In this document: piece after piece, positions 1 to 6,058 of the stretch
Numbering within the stretch: position 1 is the first letter of the stretch
Layout of the letters: each line of letters opens with the position of its first letter
Assembly: GCA_013336035.1 (NCBI GenBank)
Contig: JAAXUL010000105.1
Location: forward strand, 1-13,454
Length of the DNA stretch: 13,454 nucleotides
Reading direction: 5' to 3'
DNA from: Chloroflexales bacterium
GTDB taxonomy: Bacteria > Chloroflexota > Chloroflexia > Chloroflexales > Chloroflexaceae
The notes under the pieces: generated by a model
What the model saw: the letters and a program-made list of their open reading frames with translations, nothing else
Told to the model about the DNA's origin: nothing
Databases searched by the model: none
Position numbers and translations under genes: made by a program

Positions 1-356
1 CACCAGCGCTGCCGTATCCGCGGTACCCTCGGGAGCTGCTCCGCGCTCACGGCGTGGTACGGTGGTTGCCGCAGCGCCTGGACGATCGTCCAGAGGCCGA
101 GGCCGATCAGGTAGCAGGCGCCGAGGCCTTTGAGCACCTCGTATGCGATGGCGGAGCGGACGACGATCACCGAGAGCCCCAGGGCGGATAGGGTCGCATG
201 GACAAAGAGCCCGCAACAGATGCCCAGGGTGGTCAGGAACCCCGCCAGCTGCCCGCGGGTGAGCACGCTCCGGATGACCAGCATGGTGTCAGACCCGGGG
301 ACGATGGTCAGGAGCGTGATGGCAACGAGAAAGGTCACGATCTGCGCGTCGAACAT
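1..356 (-). CDS. LysE/RhtB-family amino-acid exporter, 3' part outside window
   Basis: The visible 118 codons begin MFDAQIVTFLVAITLLTIVPG and run off the left edge; family members are usually about 200-210 residues, so roughly half is seen. The N-terminal helix followed by PGSDTMLVIRSVLTRG, then GFLTTLGICCGLFVHATLSALGLS, matches the conserved LysE/RhtB N-terminus (PGP-type turn, basic R..LTRG loop, LG...G..VH). Three hydrophobic segments lie at about residues 5-22, 38-64 and 71-91. Proteins of this family sit in the inner membrane and export amino acids or related small molecules; the substrate cannot be read from sequence. The ATG at 356-354 is chosen because GGGAGGAGAG lies just upstream on the minus strand. 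A possible -10 (TATCAT, 400-395) precedes it but I see no good -35. It lies 302 bases downstream of the secreted-protein gene pair on the same strand and is probably a separate unit. Confidence 0.85.
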   Translation of the reverse strand, partial: MFDAQIVTFLVAITLLTIVPGSDTMLVIRSVLTRGQLAGFLTTLGICCGLFVHATLSALGLSVIVVRSAIAYEVLKGLGACYLIGLGLWTIVQALRQPPYHAVSAEQLPRVPRIRQRW

Positions 357-658
357 CGCGGTTCTCTCCTCCCGCAGCGAGACATCCCAGGTCCATGATA
401 GGGCACAGCGGAGCGCGGCGTGTTGCTCCCGTCACCACCTCGCCCCGGTCGCCGTCGCCGCCGCGTCCGTCCTCGGGTATCATGGGCGCAGGCGGCTCCG
501 GGCGCCCGCCACCCCCTGGCACGCGCTCAGGATAGCACGCGGAGGAGCACTGTCCGGGTACAGACCCGGCCTGCGGCCCCTGGCAATTGCAGAAGAGACT
601 AACCGTCGTCTTTCCGCACTGCAGGAGCGGCAGGCCGGGCAGTTTCTATAGAGCGACT
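357..658. other. non-coding spacer between exporter gene and secreted-protein operon
   Basis: No convincing gene. It holds the exporter's Shine-Dalgarno (about 370-377, minus strand), a weak -10-like TATCAT (400-395, minus strand) and a short perfect hairpin, CCGGGT-acag-ACCCGG at 554-569. The hairpin lies downstream of the operon ending at 659 but has no following T-run, so it is at most a weak terminator. The long open frames crossing the region have no family signature and look like high-GC shadows. Confidence 0.5.
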
Positions 659-1351
659 CTACCGGCGGATCGATGGCAGGAAAACTTTGCTGCCGACGGT
701 GAGCGTGAACTGCTGCTCGGGGCTCTCGGCGCTATTGCCGCTCAGGTCGGTGAGACTGTAGCGGTAGTAATATGTGCCCGGCGTAAGGTCGGCCTGCGCC
801 GTCAGTGGGCCGCTCCCCGCCAGCTGGCCGAGCACAAGCTTGACCTGGCGCCCGTACAGCGTGACCTGCACCTCGCGCGGGTACGCGCCCGGCGTGCTTC
901 CAAACCTGACTCTGACCACGACGAACTTATCGGCCTCGACGACGATCACGACCTGGCCCTGGCGCACCTCAACCCGGGGCGGCGCGGACGCGCGGGGCGG
1001 CGTGGTGTCGTTGAGCAGGGCCTTCGGGAAACTCAGGGCCTGGGAGCGGAGGGATTTGGCGTAGGTAGCGCTCACATGTGGCGCGGTGGCGCCCGCAGCG
1101 GCGCTCAGGGCCGCCAGGCGTGAGAGGTCAGCGCGCCGCAAGCTCTTCGCGTACGACGCCGTGACCCGGGGCGCGGCGGTCTCGACAGCCGCGCTGAGGC
1201 CCGCTGCGGGGCTTGACACCTCGGCGCGCACACCGTCGGCGCCGACGACGCCGATACTAAGCTGGGCCATCATCGGGTCGGCGGCCGCCCCGAGGGCGAT
1301 CAGCATCGCCAGGAGCGTGCTGATCAGCAGAGTGAGTGGTGTGCGTCTCAT
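659..1351 (-). CDS. secreted protein with duplicated 30-residue segment and Ig/FN3-like C-terminal domain
   Basis: This is a 230-residue protein of unknown function. MRRTPLTLLISTLLAMLIALGAAA is a typical Sec signal peptide. A central region carries two near-copies at a 30-residue period: APRVTASYAKSLRRA (about 60-74) and APHVSATYAKSLRSQ (about 90-104). After a Pro-rich linker (118-126), residues 127-219 look like one beta-sandwich (VRQGQVVIVVEADKFVVVRV, TPGTYYYRYSLTDLSGN), similar in feel to Ig/FN3-like domains; that fold is an inference. The protein ends VFLPSIRR, resembling the tail of the peptidase at 6059-9469 and suggesting a shared export or anchoring fate. Its ATG overlaps the TAA of the upstream gene (TAATG, 1353-1349) and there is no separate Shine-Dalgarno, so translation is probably coupled. 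No catalytic motif is seen. Confidence 0.75.
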   Translation of the reverse strand: MRRTPLTLLISTLLAMLIALGAAADPMMAQLSIGVVGADGVRAEVSSPAAGLSAAVETAAPRVTASYAKSLRRADLSRLAALSAAAGATAPHVSATYAKSLRSQALSFPKALLNDTTPPRASAPPRVEVRQGQVVIVVEADKFVVVRVRFGSTPGAYPREVQVTLYGRQVKLVLGQLAGSGPLTAQADLTPGTYYYRYSLTDLSGNSAESPEQQFTLTVGSKVFLPSIRR

Positions 1352-2217
1352 TACGGCACCCGATAGATAAGCGTGAGGGCAGCCGATCCAATCGAGCCGT
1401 ACGCCACCGGGCTGGCGACAACCTTGAGCGTGTGCTGCTGGTCAGGGAGCATGCTGCCCTCCGCGATGACGCCGCTCGCCTGCTGGAGGTTGCCCGCGGC
1501 GCCAAGTCGCGCGCCGTTCAGCCAGAGGGTCGATTCCGAGCCTGTGTCGCCGAGGGACCAGCTGCGCTCGGCGTAGGTGAAGCTGCCCGGGAGCGTTACC
1601 TGGAACGAGTCCTCGCCCGTGGGCGTCCGCTCGGTCACCATCAGCATGTTGGTGGCGTTTGGGAAGTTGAAGTGGTAGTAGCGCACCGGCGGCAGGCTGG
1701 TGCCGATCGCGCCCGCAAGCAGGGTCAGCGCCCGGTCGAACTTGGTGGGCACGTTGCTGCCACCGTCGTAGGCCTTGTAGTCGAAGATCTTGCTGGCGGG
1801 CTCGCTCTTAAGATAGTAGACCAGCACCCAGCCGTCGGAGCTGGCAAAGGCCTTGACGTCGTCGTTATCGCCGTACTCCGGCACGGCGAGGGTGCCGAGG
1901 ATGTAAGCGGAGGTGTCTGCCTCGACGGTGCGGAGGCGGGCGCGGATCGAGTCGAGGCTGATCGCCCCGGGGGCCTGGAAGTAGGCGGCGATGCCGGCCT
2001 CGTTAGCGACCGTGGTGCCAGCGGCGGCGATGCTTGCCTCGCTGGCGGTGTCACCCTCCTGCGCCTGGGCCACGGCGAACAGGGCCGGCGCCTGCAGGCG
2101 GAGCGTGCCGGGCGCGGCGGGCGCCGGCCCTGCCGGGGAGCCGAAGGCGAGGCTGAGGCCCAGCAGGGCGAAGATGGCGATCAGGGCGATGCGGAGCGGC
2201 GGTGTGCGGGGGGACAT
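1351..2217 (-). CDS. secreted protein of unknown function, first gene of a two-gene operon
   Basis: The frame could open at 2304, but the ATG at 2217 (MSPRTPPLRIALIAIFALLG) is preferred: AAAGGAG lies about 9 bases upstream, and this start puts a basic n-region directly before a hydrophobic signal segment (residues 9-25). The predicted product is 288 residues. After an Ala/Pro-rich linker (27-60), the body (about 75-288) is rich in alternating beta pattern, for example SSDGWVLVYYLKSEPASKIF, RYYHFNFPNATNMLMVTE and HTLKVVASPVAYGS. I do not recognise a family and see no catalytic signature or membrane anchor. The last codon overlaps the start of the downstream secreted-protein gene, so the two products are likely made together. 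The gene is divergent from the kinase gene and shares with it a 282-base regulatory region containing two palindromes. Confidence 0.75.
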   Translation of the reverse strand: MSPRTPPLRIALIAIFALLGLSLAFGSPAGPAPAAPGTLRLQAPALFAVAQAQEGDTASEASIAAAGTTVANEAGIAAYFQAPGAISLDSIRARLRTVEADTSAYILGTLAVPEYGDNDDVKAFASSDGWVLVYYLKSEPASKIFDYKAYDGGSNVPTKFDRALTLLAGAIGTSLPPVRYYHFNFPNATNMLMVTERTPTGEDSFQVTLPGSFTYAERSWSLGDTGSESTLWLNGARLGAAGNLQQASGVIAEGSMLPDQQHTLKVVASPVAYGSIGSAALTLIYRVP

Positions 2218-2263
2218 CCTTATATACTCCTTTCTCGAGCTGTTGATGACCCCAGCATAGGCC

Positions 2264-2279
2264 CGCCGCCTGGGCGGCG
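2264..2279. repeat. 16-base GC palindrome upstream of secreted-protein operon
   Basis: CGCCGCC-tg-GGCGGCG is a perfect 7-base inverted repeat, 47-62 bases upstream of the ATG at 2217. In the minus-strand transcript it would form a hairpin if transcription starts upstream of it; as DNA it could be an operator. There is no T-run on either side, so a terminator is unlikely. Confidence 0.5.
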
Positions 2280-2303
2280 TAAGGGTGCCTGTTTCACGTC
2301 CCA

Positions 2304-2319
2304 ATCACAGTTCTGTGAT
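2304..2319. promoter_or_regulatory. candidate operator ATCACAG-tt-CTGTGAT
   Basis: A perfect 7-base inverted repeat with a 2-base centre sits in the divergent region, ending 8 bases before the -35 of the rightward promoter. That is a typical place for an activator, or for a repressor of the divergent pair. Its right arm begins the 12-base TCTGTGATCGCA (2312-2323), found again at 5963-5974 before the peptidase gene. The arms point opposite to a CRP/FNR-type site (TGTGA-N6-TCACA), so I do not assign a regulator family. Confidence 0.55.
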
Positions 2320-2327
2320 CGCAGCGG

Positions 2328-2356
2328 TTGACGCCGCTCTGCGGGGGGGATAGAAT
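2328..2356 (+). promoter_or_regulatory. sigma-70-type promoter of the kinase gene
   Basis: TTGACG (2328-2333), a 17-base spacer and TAGAAT (2351-2356) each match the sigma-70 hexamers at five of six positions. Transcription would start near 2363 and give a leader of about 137 bases before the ATG at 2500. The spacer contains a run of seven G (2343-2349). Confidence 0.65.
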
Positions 2357-2425
2357 CGGTCCACAGACTCTCATGCGGCTACTGGCCTGACACCGTGATT
2401 TCGCTGGGTGCGGCCGGGCGGGGTG

Positions 2426-2447
2426 CGGGGAGGGCCTGCCCTCCCCG
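2426..2447 (+). repeat. strong hairpin in the kinase-gene leader
   Basis: CGGGGAGGGC (2426-2435) and GCCCTCCCCG (2438-2447) are perfect 10-base complements around CT, so the RNA would form a very stable hairpin with a slightly opened loop. It is followed by six A (2448-2453), the wrong base for a plus-strand terminator. It lies about 53 bases before the kinase ATG. It may be a leader control element, a pause or stability structure, or one copy of a dispersed palindromic repeat. Confidence 0.55.
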
Positions 2448-2499
2448 AAAAAACTCTCCCTCACAACCGGGTTGTCGGGCCGCTACGTCACTCACTGCC

Positions 2500-3636
2500 A
2501 TGATGCACGAGCAATTTTGCCTGACATGTGGCCATCTTAATAATGGGTCAGCCCTGTTTTGTGGCCAGTGCGGTGCTCGTCTGTCTGAGCTCGGATCTGC
2601 CGGAGCGGTTGCCCCCTCCGGTGTGCAGGTTGACCAGGGGGCGTGGATCGGTAAGGATAGGCAATACAACCTTACTCGTCGGCTGGGGCGGGGCGCTTTT
2701 GGCGAGACATATCTTGCACACGACGTTCTTAATAATCGTTTGTGTGTTGTCAAGCGCCCTCGTCCTAAGATGTATGCCGCCCCTCATGTGCTGAGGACAT
2801 TTAACAGCGAGGCTGTAGCTCTTGCCACGCTTAATATTCCTGGTCATCGGCACATACCACTTATCTACGAGTATCTTGATGATTCGTACTGCCTGGTTGT
2901 TCAATATATTGAGGGCTACAATCTGCGCAACTTTGCTGATCAGCGCCTGGAATTTATCTCTGAAGCCCAGGCGCTGCGCTACATGCAGCAGGTTTGTTCC
3001 GCGCTTGTCTATATGCACACCCGGCCACAAGGTCCCGTTCTCCACGGCGACATCAAGCTGGAGAATATCCTGATCGATCGCTATGGCCACCTCTGGCTGA
3101 TCGATTTTGGCCTGGCGAGAACCCTCGGCCTGGCATGGGGGCTTGAGCCGAAAGAGCCCCAGGCGATAGGCGGCACACGGGGCTACACTCCACCCGAGCA
3201 GTTCCAGGGCGTCATGGAGCCGCGCTCAGACGTCTATGCCCTGACGGCCACCCTTTGCGCGCTGCTCCTACGGGCCAGCCCGTCGCTGACGGCCGACGCG
3301 ACCATAGAGAAGCTGTTCAAACGCCGCCCCGATCTGAGCCCGGGCCTCAAGGCGCTGATTCAGTGGGGGCTCGCCGACAATGTCGCCGCTCGTCCAGATG
3401 CCAGGATGCTGCTCTCCAGGATCGAGGCGCTCCTTGGTGAGGCTATCGCCCCGCCACCAGCCCGCACCGCACCCGTGGCCCGAGCGATGATCGGTTACAC
3501 CTCCGAGCTCGCCCTCGCACGCGATCTCATCTCCCAGGAGCACTGTATCGCGCTGGCTGGCCCCCACGGGATCGGTAAGACAAGCCTGGCCTCCCGGCTG
3601 ATCGCTGAGCTTGCGGGCGATCGCCCCGTCTTCTGA
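2500..3636 (+). CDS. zinc-ribbon Ser/Thr protein kinase with P-loop, N-terminal half of an interrupted kinase-STAND-TPR protein
   Basis: 378 residues to the TGA at 3634. Residues 6-24 form a zinc ribbon with paired CxxC (C7/C10, C21/C24). A Hanks-type kinase domain follows at about 57-315: glycine loop GRGAFG (63-68), catalytic-lysine site VVKRP (K85), helix-C Glu in SEA (E104), catalytic loop HGDIKLEN (H182, D184, N189), DFG (202-204) and GTRGYTPPEQ with DVYAL (225-248). All catalytic residues are present; the HRD Arg is Gly, so it is a non-RD kinase. After an Ala/Pro linker a P-loop, GPHGIGKTS (354-362), opens an NTPase domain that is cut off 16 residues later. No TM segment is seen, so it is probably cytoplasmic. 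Start choice: the frame extends to a GTG at 2395, but the ATG pair at 2500/2503 directly precedes the zinc ribbon; neither has a clear Shine-Dalgarno. The DNA at 2700-2940 is unusually AT-rich. Confidence 0.85.
   Translation: MMHEQFCLTCGHLNNGSALFCGQCGARLSELGSAGAVAPSGVQVDQGAWIGKDRQYNLTRRLGRGAFGETYLAHDVLNNRLCVVKRPRPKMYAAPHVLRTFNSEAVALATLNIPGHRHIPLIYEYLDDSYCLVVQYIEGYNLRNFADQRLEFISEAQALRYMQQVCSALVYMHTRPQGPVLHGDIKLENILIDRYGHLWLIDFGLARTLGLAWGLEPKEPQAIGGTRGYTPPEQFQGVMEPRSDVYALTATLCALLLRASPSLTADATIEKLFKRRPDLSPGLKALIQWGLADNVAARPDARMLLSRIEALLGEAIAPPPARTAPVARAMIGYTSELALARDLISQEHCIALAGPHGIGKTSLASRLIAELAGDRPVF
3634..3636 (+). other. in-frame TGA splitting the kinase-STAND-TPR gene
   Basis: The kinase frame and the NTPase/TPR frame are the same frame, separated only by this TGA. 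Reading resumes at once (HTARASAVATVHDLAGFLAH) with no further stop until 5917. The context is GDRPVF-TGA-HTARAS, just after the P-loop helix, where related NTPases often have a Phe-Trp pair; TGG to TGA is one base change. The base after TGA is C, a context known for weak termination. Nonsense mutation, sequencing error and functional readthrough all remain possible. Confidence 0.85.
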
Positions 3637-3792
3637 CATACTGCCCGGGCCTCGGCGGTCGCCACCGTCCACGATCTAGCAGGCTTCCTTGCCCACCATG
3701 GGCGCCCTACCGCCTGGCGTAAGCTCCAGACCCTCAGCTCGATCGCCGAGACGGCCCGCGCGGGCGGCGACCTTGCTTCGCTCGAGGCGGAT

Positions 3793-5919
3793 GTGGTGGA
3801 CGAAGCTCTGGGCGACCTTCGCGGGCTGCGCTGCGTGATCTGCCTCGATAACCTTGGGTGGGCCGAGCAGAGCCGCGAGCTCTTGCGGCTGATCGAGGGC
3901 CTGCGCGATCTGGCCCGTGCCGGCGAGGCGCTGATTATGCTTACGGCCCTCGAGCCGCCGCTCGTTGCCGGCTCCTGGCCGATATTGGCGCTCGGGGGCC
4001 TGGATCCCGCTTCCGGCGCAAGCTTGCTCGGCGGCTACCCTGGCGCGCCGCCGGGTGACGATCGGGCGCGGCTGGCGCGTCGCGCCGGGGGCAACCCGCA
4101 GCTGCTGCACCTGCTCGGCTCGTATCTGGGTCGTCAGGGTGGTGATCGCCCCACTGAGGTACTATGGCCTGATCGATCTGGTGGAGCAGCCCAGGCTCTG
4201 GTGTCGCTGATCGTGGGCGGGCTGAGCGCCAGGGAGCTCGAGTTGCTTCAGGCTGTGGCCGTGCTTCTGGAGGCCGGTGGGACCTGCGGCGCGATCGAGT
4301 CGCTTCTTCAGCGAACTGATCTGCGCGTGGCCCTTGCCGAGCTTGAAGCGCGCGGCCTGCTGAGCGCCGATCCTGGCCCGTGGGGCCCCTCGTACACCGT
4401 TGTAGCCACCCTGCACCCCACCCTCTACAAAGCCCTCGACCGGCAGAGGCGTCGCACCCTGCACCGGCGCGCGGCGAGCTACTACGAGTTCGACGAGCCT
4501 GACCTGCCTCGTGTCGTCCAACATCTTCAGCGTGCCGGCGACCATGTGCGGGCAGCGCGTATCGCTGCCCGGGTTGAGCATGGGCTCATCCGCGGCATAC
4601 CCTATGAGAATCTGGGCACAGCCCAGGCCCAGCTAGTCCTCGCGCAGCTCCAGACCGACAAACTTGCCCCCGAGCAACGGGCCTCGCTGTACTGGCTTCG
4701 GGGCGACGTCGCCTTGCGCCTGGGCGACGGTCGGCGGGCGGAAATGCTGCTGCTCAAGGCGATGAGCATGATCGGCGCTGAGCAAGGGGTCACGTGCGCC
4801 TATCGCTGCACGACCCTGGCCAGGCTCTACGCCTACCTGGGAAACTACAGCGCAGCGGAGGAATGGTGCGAACGAGGGCTCGCAGCCCTCGGGCCGGTCA
4901 CGGGCCCCTCGCCGGCCATTGCCAGGCTTGCCCTGATCCGAAGCGAGCTGCTCTTTCGGCTGCGGATGTATGAGGCGGCCGTAGCGGCCTGCACAATGGG
5001 CCTTGAGACCCTTCCACCCGATCTCGCCGCACGTGACCTGGAGCTCGCCCTGCGCCATCGCCTGGCGACGATCCATGGCGACCAGGGGCTCTACGTCCAG
5101 GCGATCGGTGAGCTCGAAGCCCTGCTGCCGGCAGCGCGCTCATTCGCCGACCCTGCGCTCCTCGCAGCAATTCTCAACAACCTCGGCTCCTACTGTCAGG
5201 ATGCGGGCCGGATCGAAGCTGCCCGCGCCTATCACGCGGCAAGCTTGCCGATTAAAGAACGGCTTGGCGATGCCGGCGGGCAGGCTGTGTCCCTGCTCAA
5301 TCTTGGCCGGCTTCACCTTGCCGAGGGTGACCCCAGGGTCGCCCTGGTATGGCTGCACGAGGCCCTTCGCCGGAGCGAGCAGTACGGCTTCCTGGCCTGG
5401 CAAGGGTCCACGCTGGTCTGCATAGCGCAGGCGTACCTGGAGTTGCACGAGCTCGATCAGGCCCTCGAGACCTCCGTCCGAGCCAGGCGGACCTTCACGC
5501 AGCTTGGCGACCCTGTTGGCGCGGCCCACAGCTACTGCCTGTGCGGCGATGTGGCCCTGGCGCGCGGCGAAGCAGCGATGGCCCTCGCCTATGGCCGTCA
5601 GGCCCTGGCCCACGCCCGCGAGGGCGAAAGCCTCGCCCTGATCGCTTGCGCCTTACGGGTGCTCGGCGAGGCCGAGCTGGCCCGAGGGCAGCTCGATCAG
5701 GCCCTGGCCTACCTGGACGAGGCGGCGGCCGTCGAGGATCATGTGCGCGACCCATATGATCTGGCGCTGATCCGGTCGGCCCAGGCACGCCTGGAGGAGG
5801 CTCGCGGCAGGCGAGCTCGCGCCCTTGCGTATGCTGAGGAGGCGCTTGATCTGGCCCGCGCACAGCACATCCCCGCTGTCGCTGCGGCGATGGAAGCCCT
5901 GATCGCCAGACAGGCGTAG
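3793..5919 (+). CDS. STAND-type NTPase core plus TPR repeats, C-terminal half of the interrupted kinase protein
   Basis: From GTG 3793 this is 708 residues, but the same frame is open from 3637, so it is best read as the rest of the upstream kinase gene. Numbering from 3793: Walker B CVICLDN (14-20, D19), a following strand LIMLTALEPP, then ARRAGGNPQLLHLL (95-108), the GNP motif of NB-ARC/STAND ATPases. A winged-helix-like region follows (about 142-240), then some ten TPR-type helical pairs from about 296 to 700, such as LAYLGNYSAAEEWCERGLAAL, LNLGRLHLAEGDPRVALVWL and ARGQLDQALAYLDEAAAVE. In such proteins TPRs usually sense a partner and the NTPase oligomerises; here that would gate the attached kinase (inference). 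The matching Walker A lies upstream of the TGA, so a product starting at 3793 alone would lack nucleotide binding. A weak GAGG precedes the GTG; reinitiation is possible but unproven. Confidence 0.8.
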   Translation: MVDEALGDLRGLRCVICLDNLGWAEQSRELLRLIEGLRDLARAGEALIMLTALEPPLVAGSWPILALGGLDPASGASLLGGYPGAPPGDDRARLARRAGGNPQLLHLLGSYLGRQGGDRPTEVLWPDRSGGAAQALVSLIVGGLSARELELLQAVAVLLEAGGTCGAIESLLQRTDLRVALAELEARGLLSADPGPWGPSYTVVATLHPTLYKALDRQRRRTLHRRAASYYEFDEPDLPRVVQHLQRAGDHVRAARIAARVEHGLIRGIPYENLGTAQAQLVLAQLQTDKLAPEQRASLYWLRGDVALRLGDGRRAEMLLLKAMSMIGAEQGVTCAYRCTTLARLYAYLGNYSAAEEWCERGLAALGPVTGPSPAIARLALIRSELLFRLRMYEAAVAACTMGLETLPPDLAARDLELALRHRLATIHGDQGLYVQAIGELEALLPAARSFADPALLAAILNNLGSYCQDAGRIEAARAYHAASLPIKERLGDAGGQAVSLLNLGRLHLAEGDPRVALVWLHEALRRSEQYGFLAWQGSTLVCIAQAYLELHELDQALETSVRARRTFTQLGDPVGAAHSYCLCGDVALARGEAAMALAYGRQALAHAREGESLALIACALRVLGEAELARGQLDQALAYLDEAAAVEDHVRDPYDLALIRSAQARLEEARGRRARALAYAEEALDLARAQHIPAVAAAMEALIARQA

Positions 5920-5944
5920 GTCGGGTGTCGCGCGCGAGGGAACC

Positions 5945-5974
5945 TCACAGCCTCGTGATCTCTCTGTGATCGCA
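5945..5974 (+). promoter_or_regulatory. candidate operator upstream of the C11 peptidase gene, related to the one at 2304
   Basis: TCACAG (5945-5950) and CTGTGAT (5964-5970) are inverted arms separated by 13 bases, against 2 in the kinase promoter, a difference of 11 bases or about one DNA turn. TCTGTGATCGCA (5963-5974) is identical to 2312-2323. A further CGTGAT lies at 5954-5959, 11 bases before the matching part of the right arm. Same distance from a possible -10 (GATGAT, 6004-6009) as in the kinase promoter to within about two bases; no good -35 is seen, which would fit activator dependence. Confidence 0.45.
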
Positions 5975-5994
5975 CGAGCCTGGTGGCTTTGGCG

Positions 5995-6009
5995 ATCATG
6001 CCCGATGAT
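5995..6009. repeat. small inverted repeat ATCAT-gcccg-ATGAT
   Basis: Perfect 5-base arms around the possible -10 region before the peptidase gene. A wider pair, GCCTGG (5979-5984) and CCAGGC (6013-6018), encloses it. It could be part of a control site; the arms are short enough to occur by chance. Confidence 0.3.
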
Positions 6010-6058
6010 AGCCAGGCAGCTCTACTCTCGAGTCGCGTGATAGCGAGGAGATCACCCT

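Noticed and set aside
554..569. terminator for the secreted-protein operon
   Set aside because: Only a 6-base stem with no T-run, and about 90 bases past the stop; noted in the spacer entry but not called a terminator.
587..1123. 178-codon open frame on the plus strand
   Set aside because: Antisense to the secreted Ig-like protein, without Shine-Dalgarno or recognisable domain.
2304..2319. CRP/FNR or LexA box
   Set aside because: The arms are in the opposite order and spacing (TCACA-N4-TGTGA rather than TGTGA-N6-TCACA), and E. coli-type LexA needs CTGT-N8-ACAG; kept only as an unnamed operator.
1336..2331. 331-codon open frame on the plus strand
   Set aside because: It lies opposite the two secreted-protein genes, is rich in Arg/Gly/Ala with no family motif, and is explained by high GC; the minus strand has signal peptides, a Shine-Dalgarno and coupled stop/start.
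2426..2453. rho-independent terminator
   Set aside because: The hairpin is followed by A6 on the plus strand and preceded by T6 on the minus strand; neither direction gives hairpin-then-T-run.
2395..2499. kinase start at GTG 2395
   Set aside because: The extra 35 residues are low-complexity, translated from the GC hairpin, with no Shine-Dalgarno; the zinc ribbon begins right after the ATG pair at 2500.
3634..3680. selenocysteine insertion at the TGA
   Set aside because: No selenoprotein-type partner Cys/Sec motif nearby, no convincing SECIS-like stem-loop recognised downstream, and the position fits Trp in an ATPase core.
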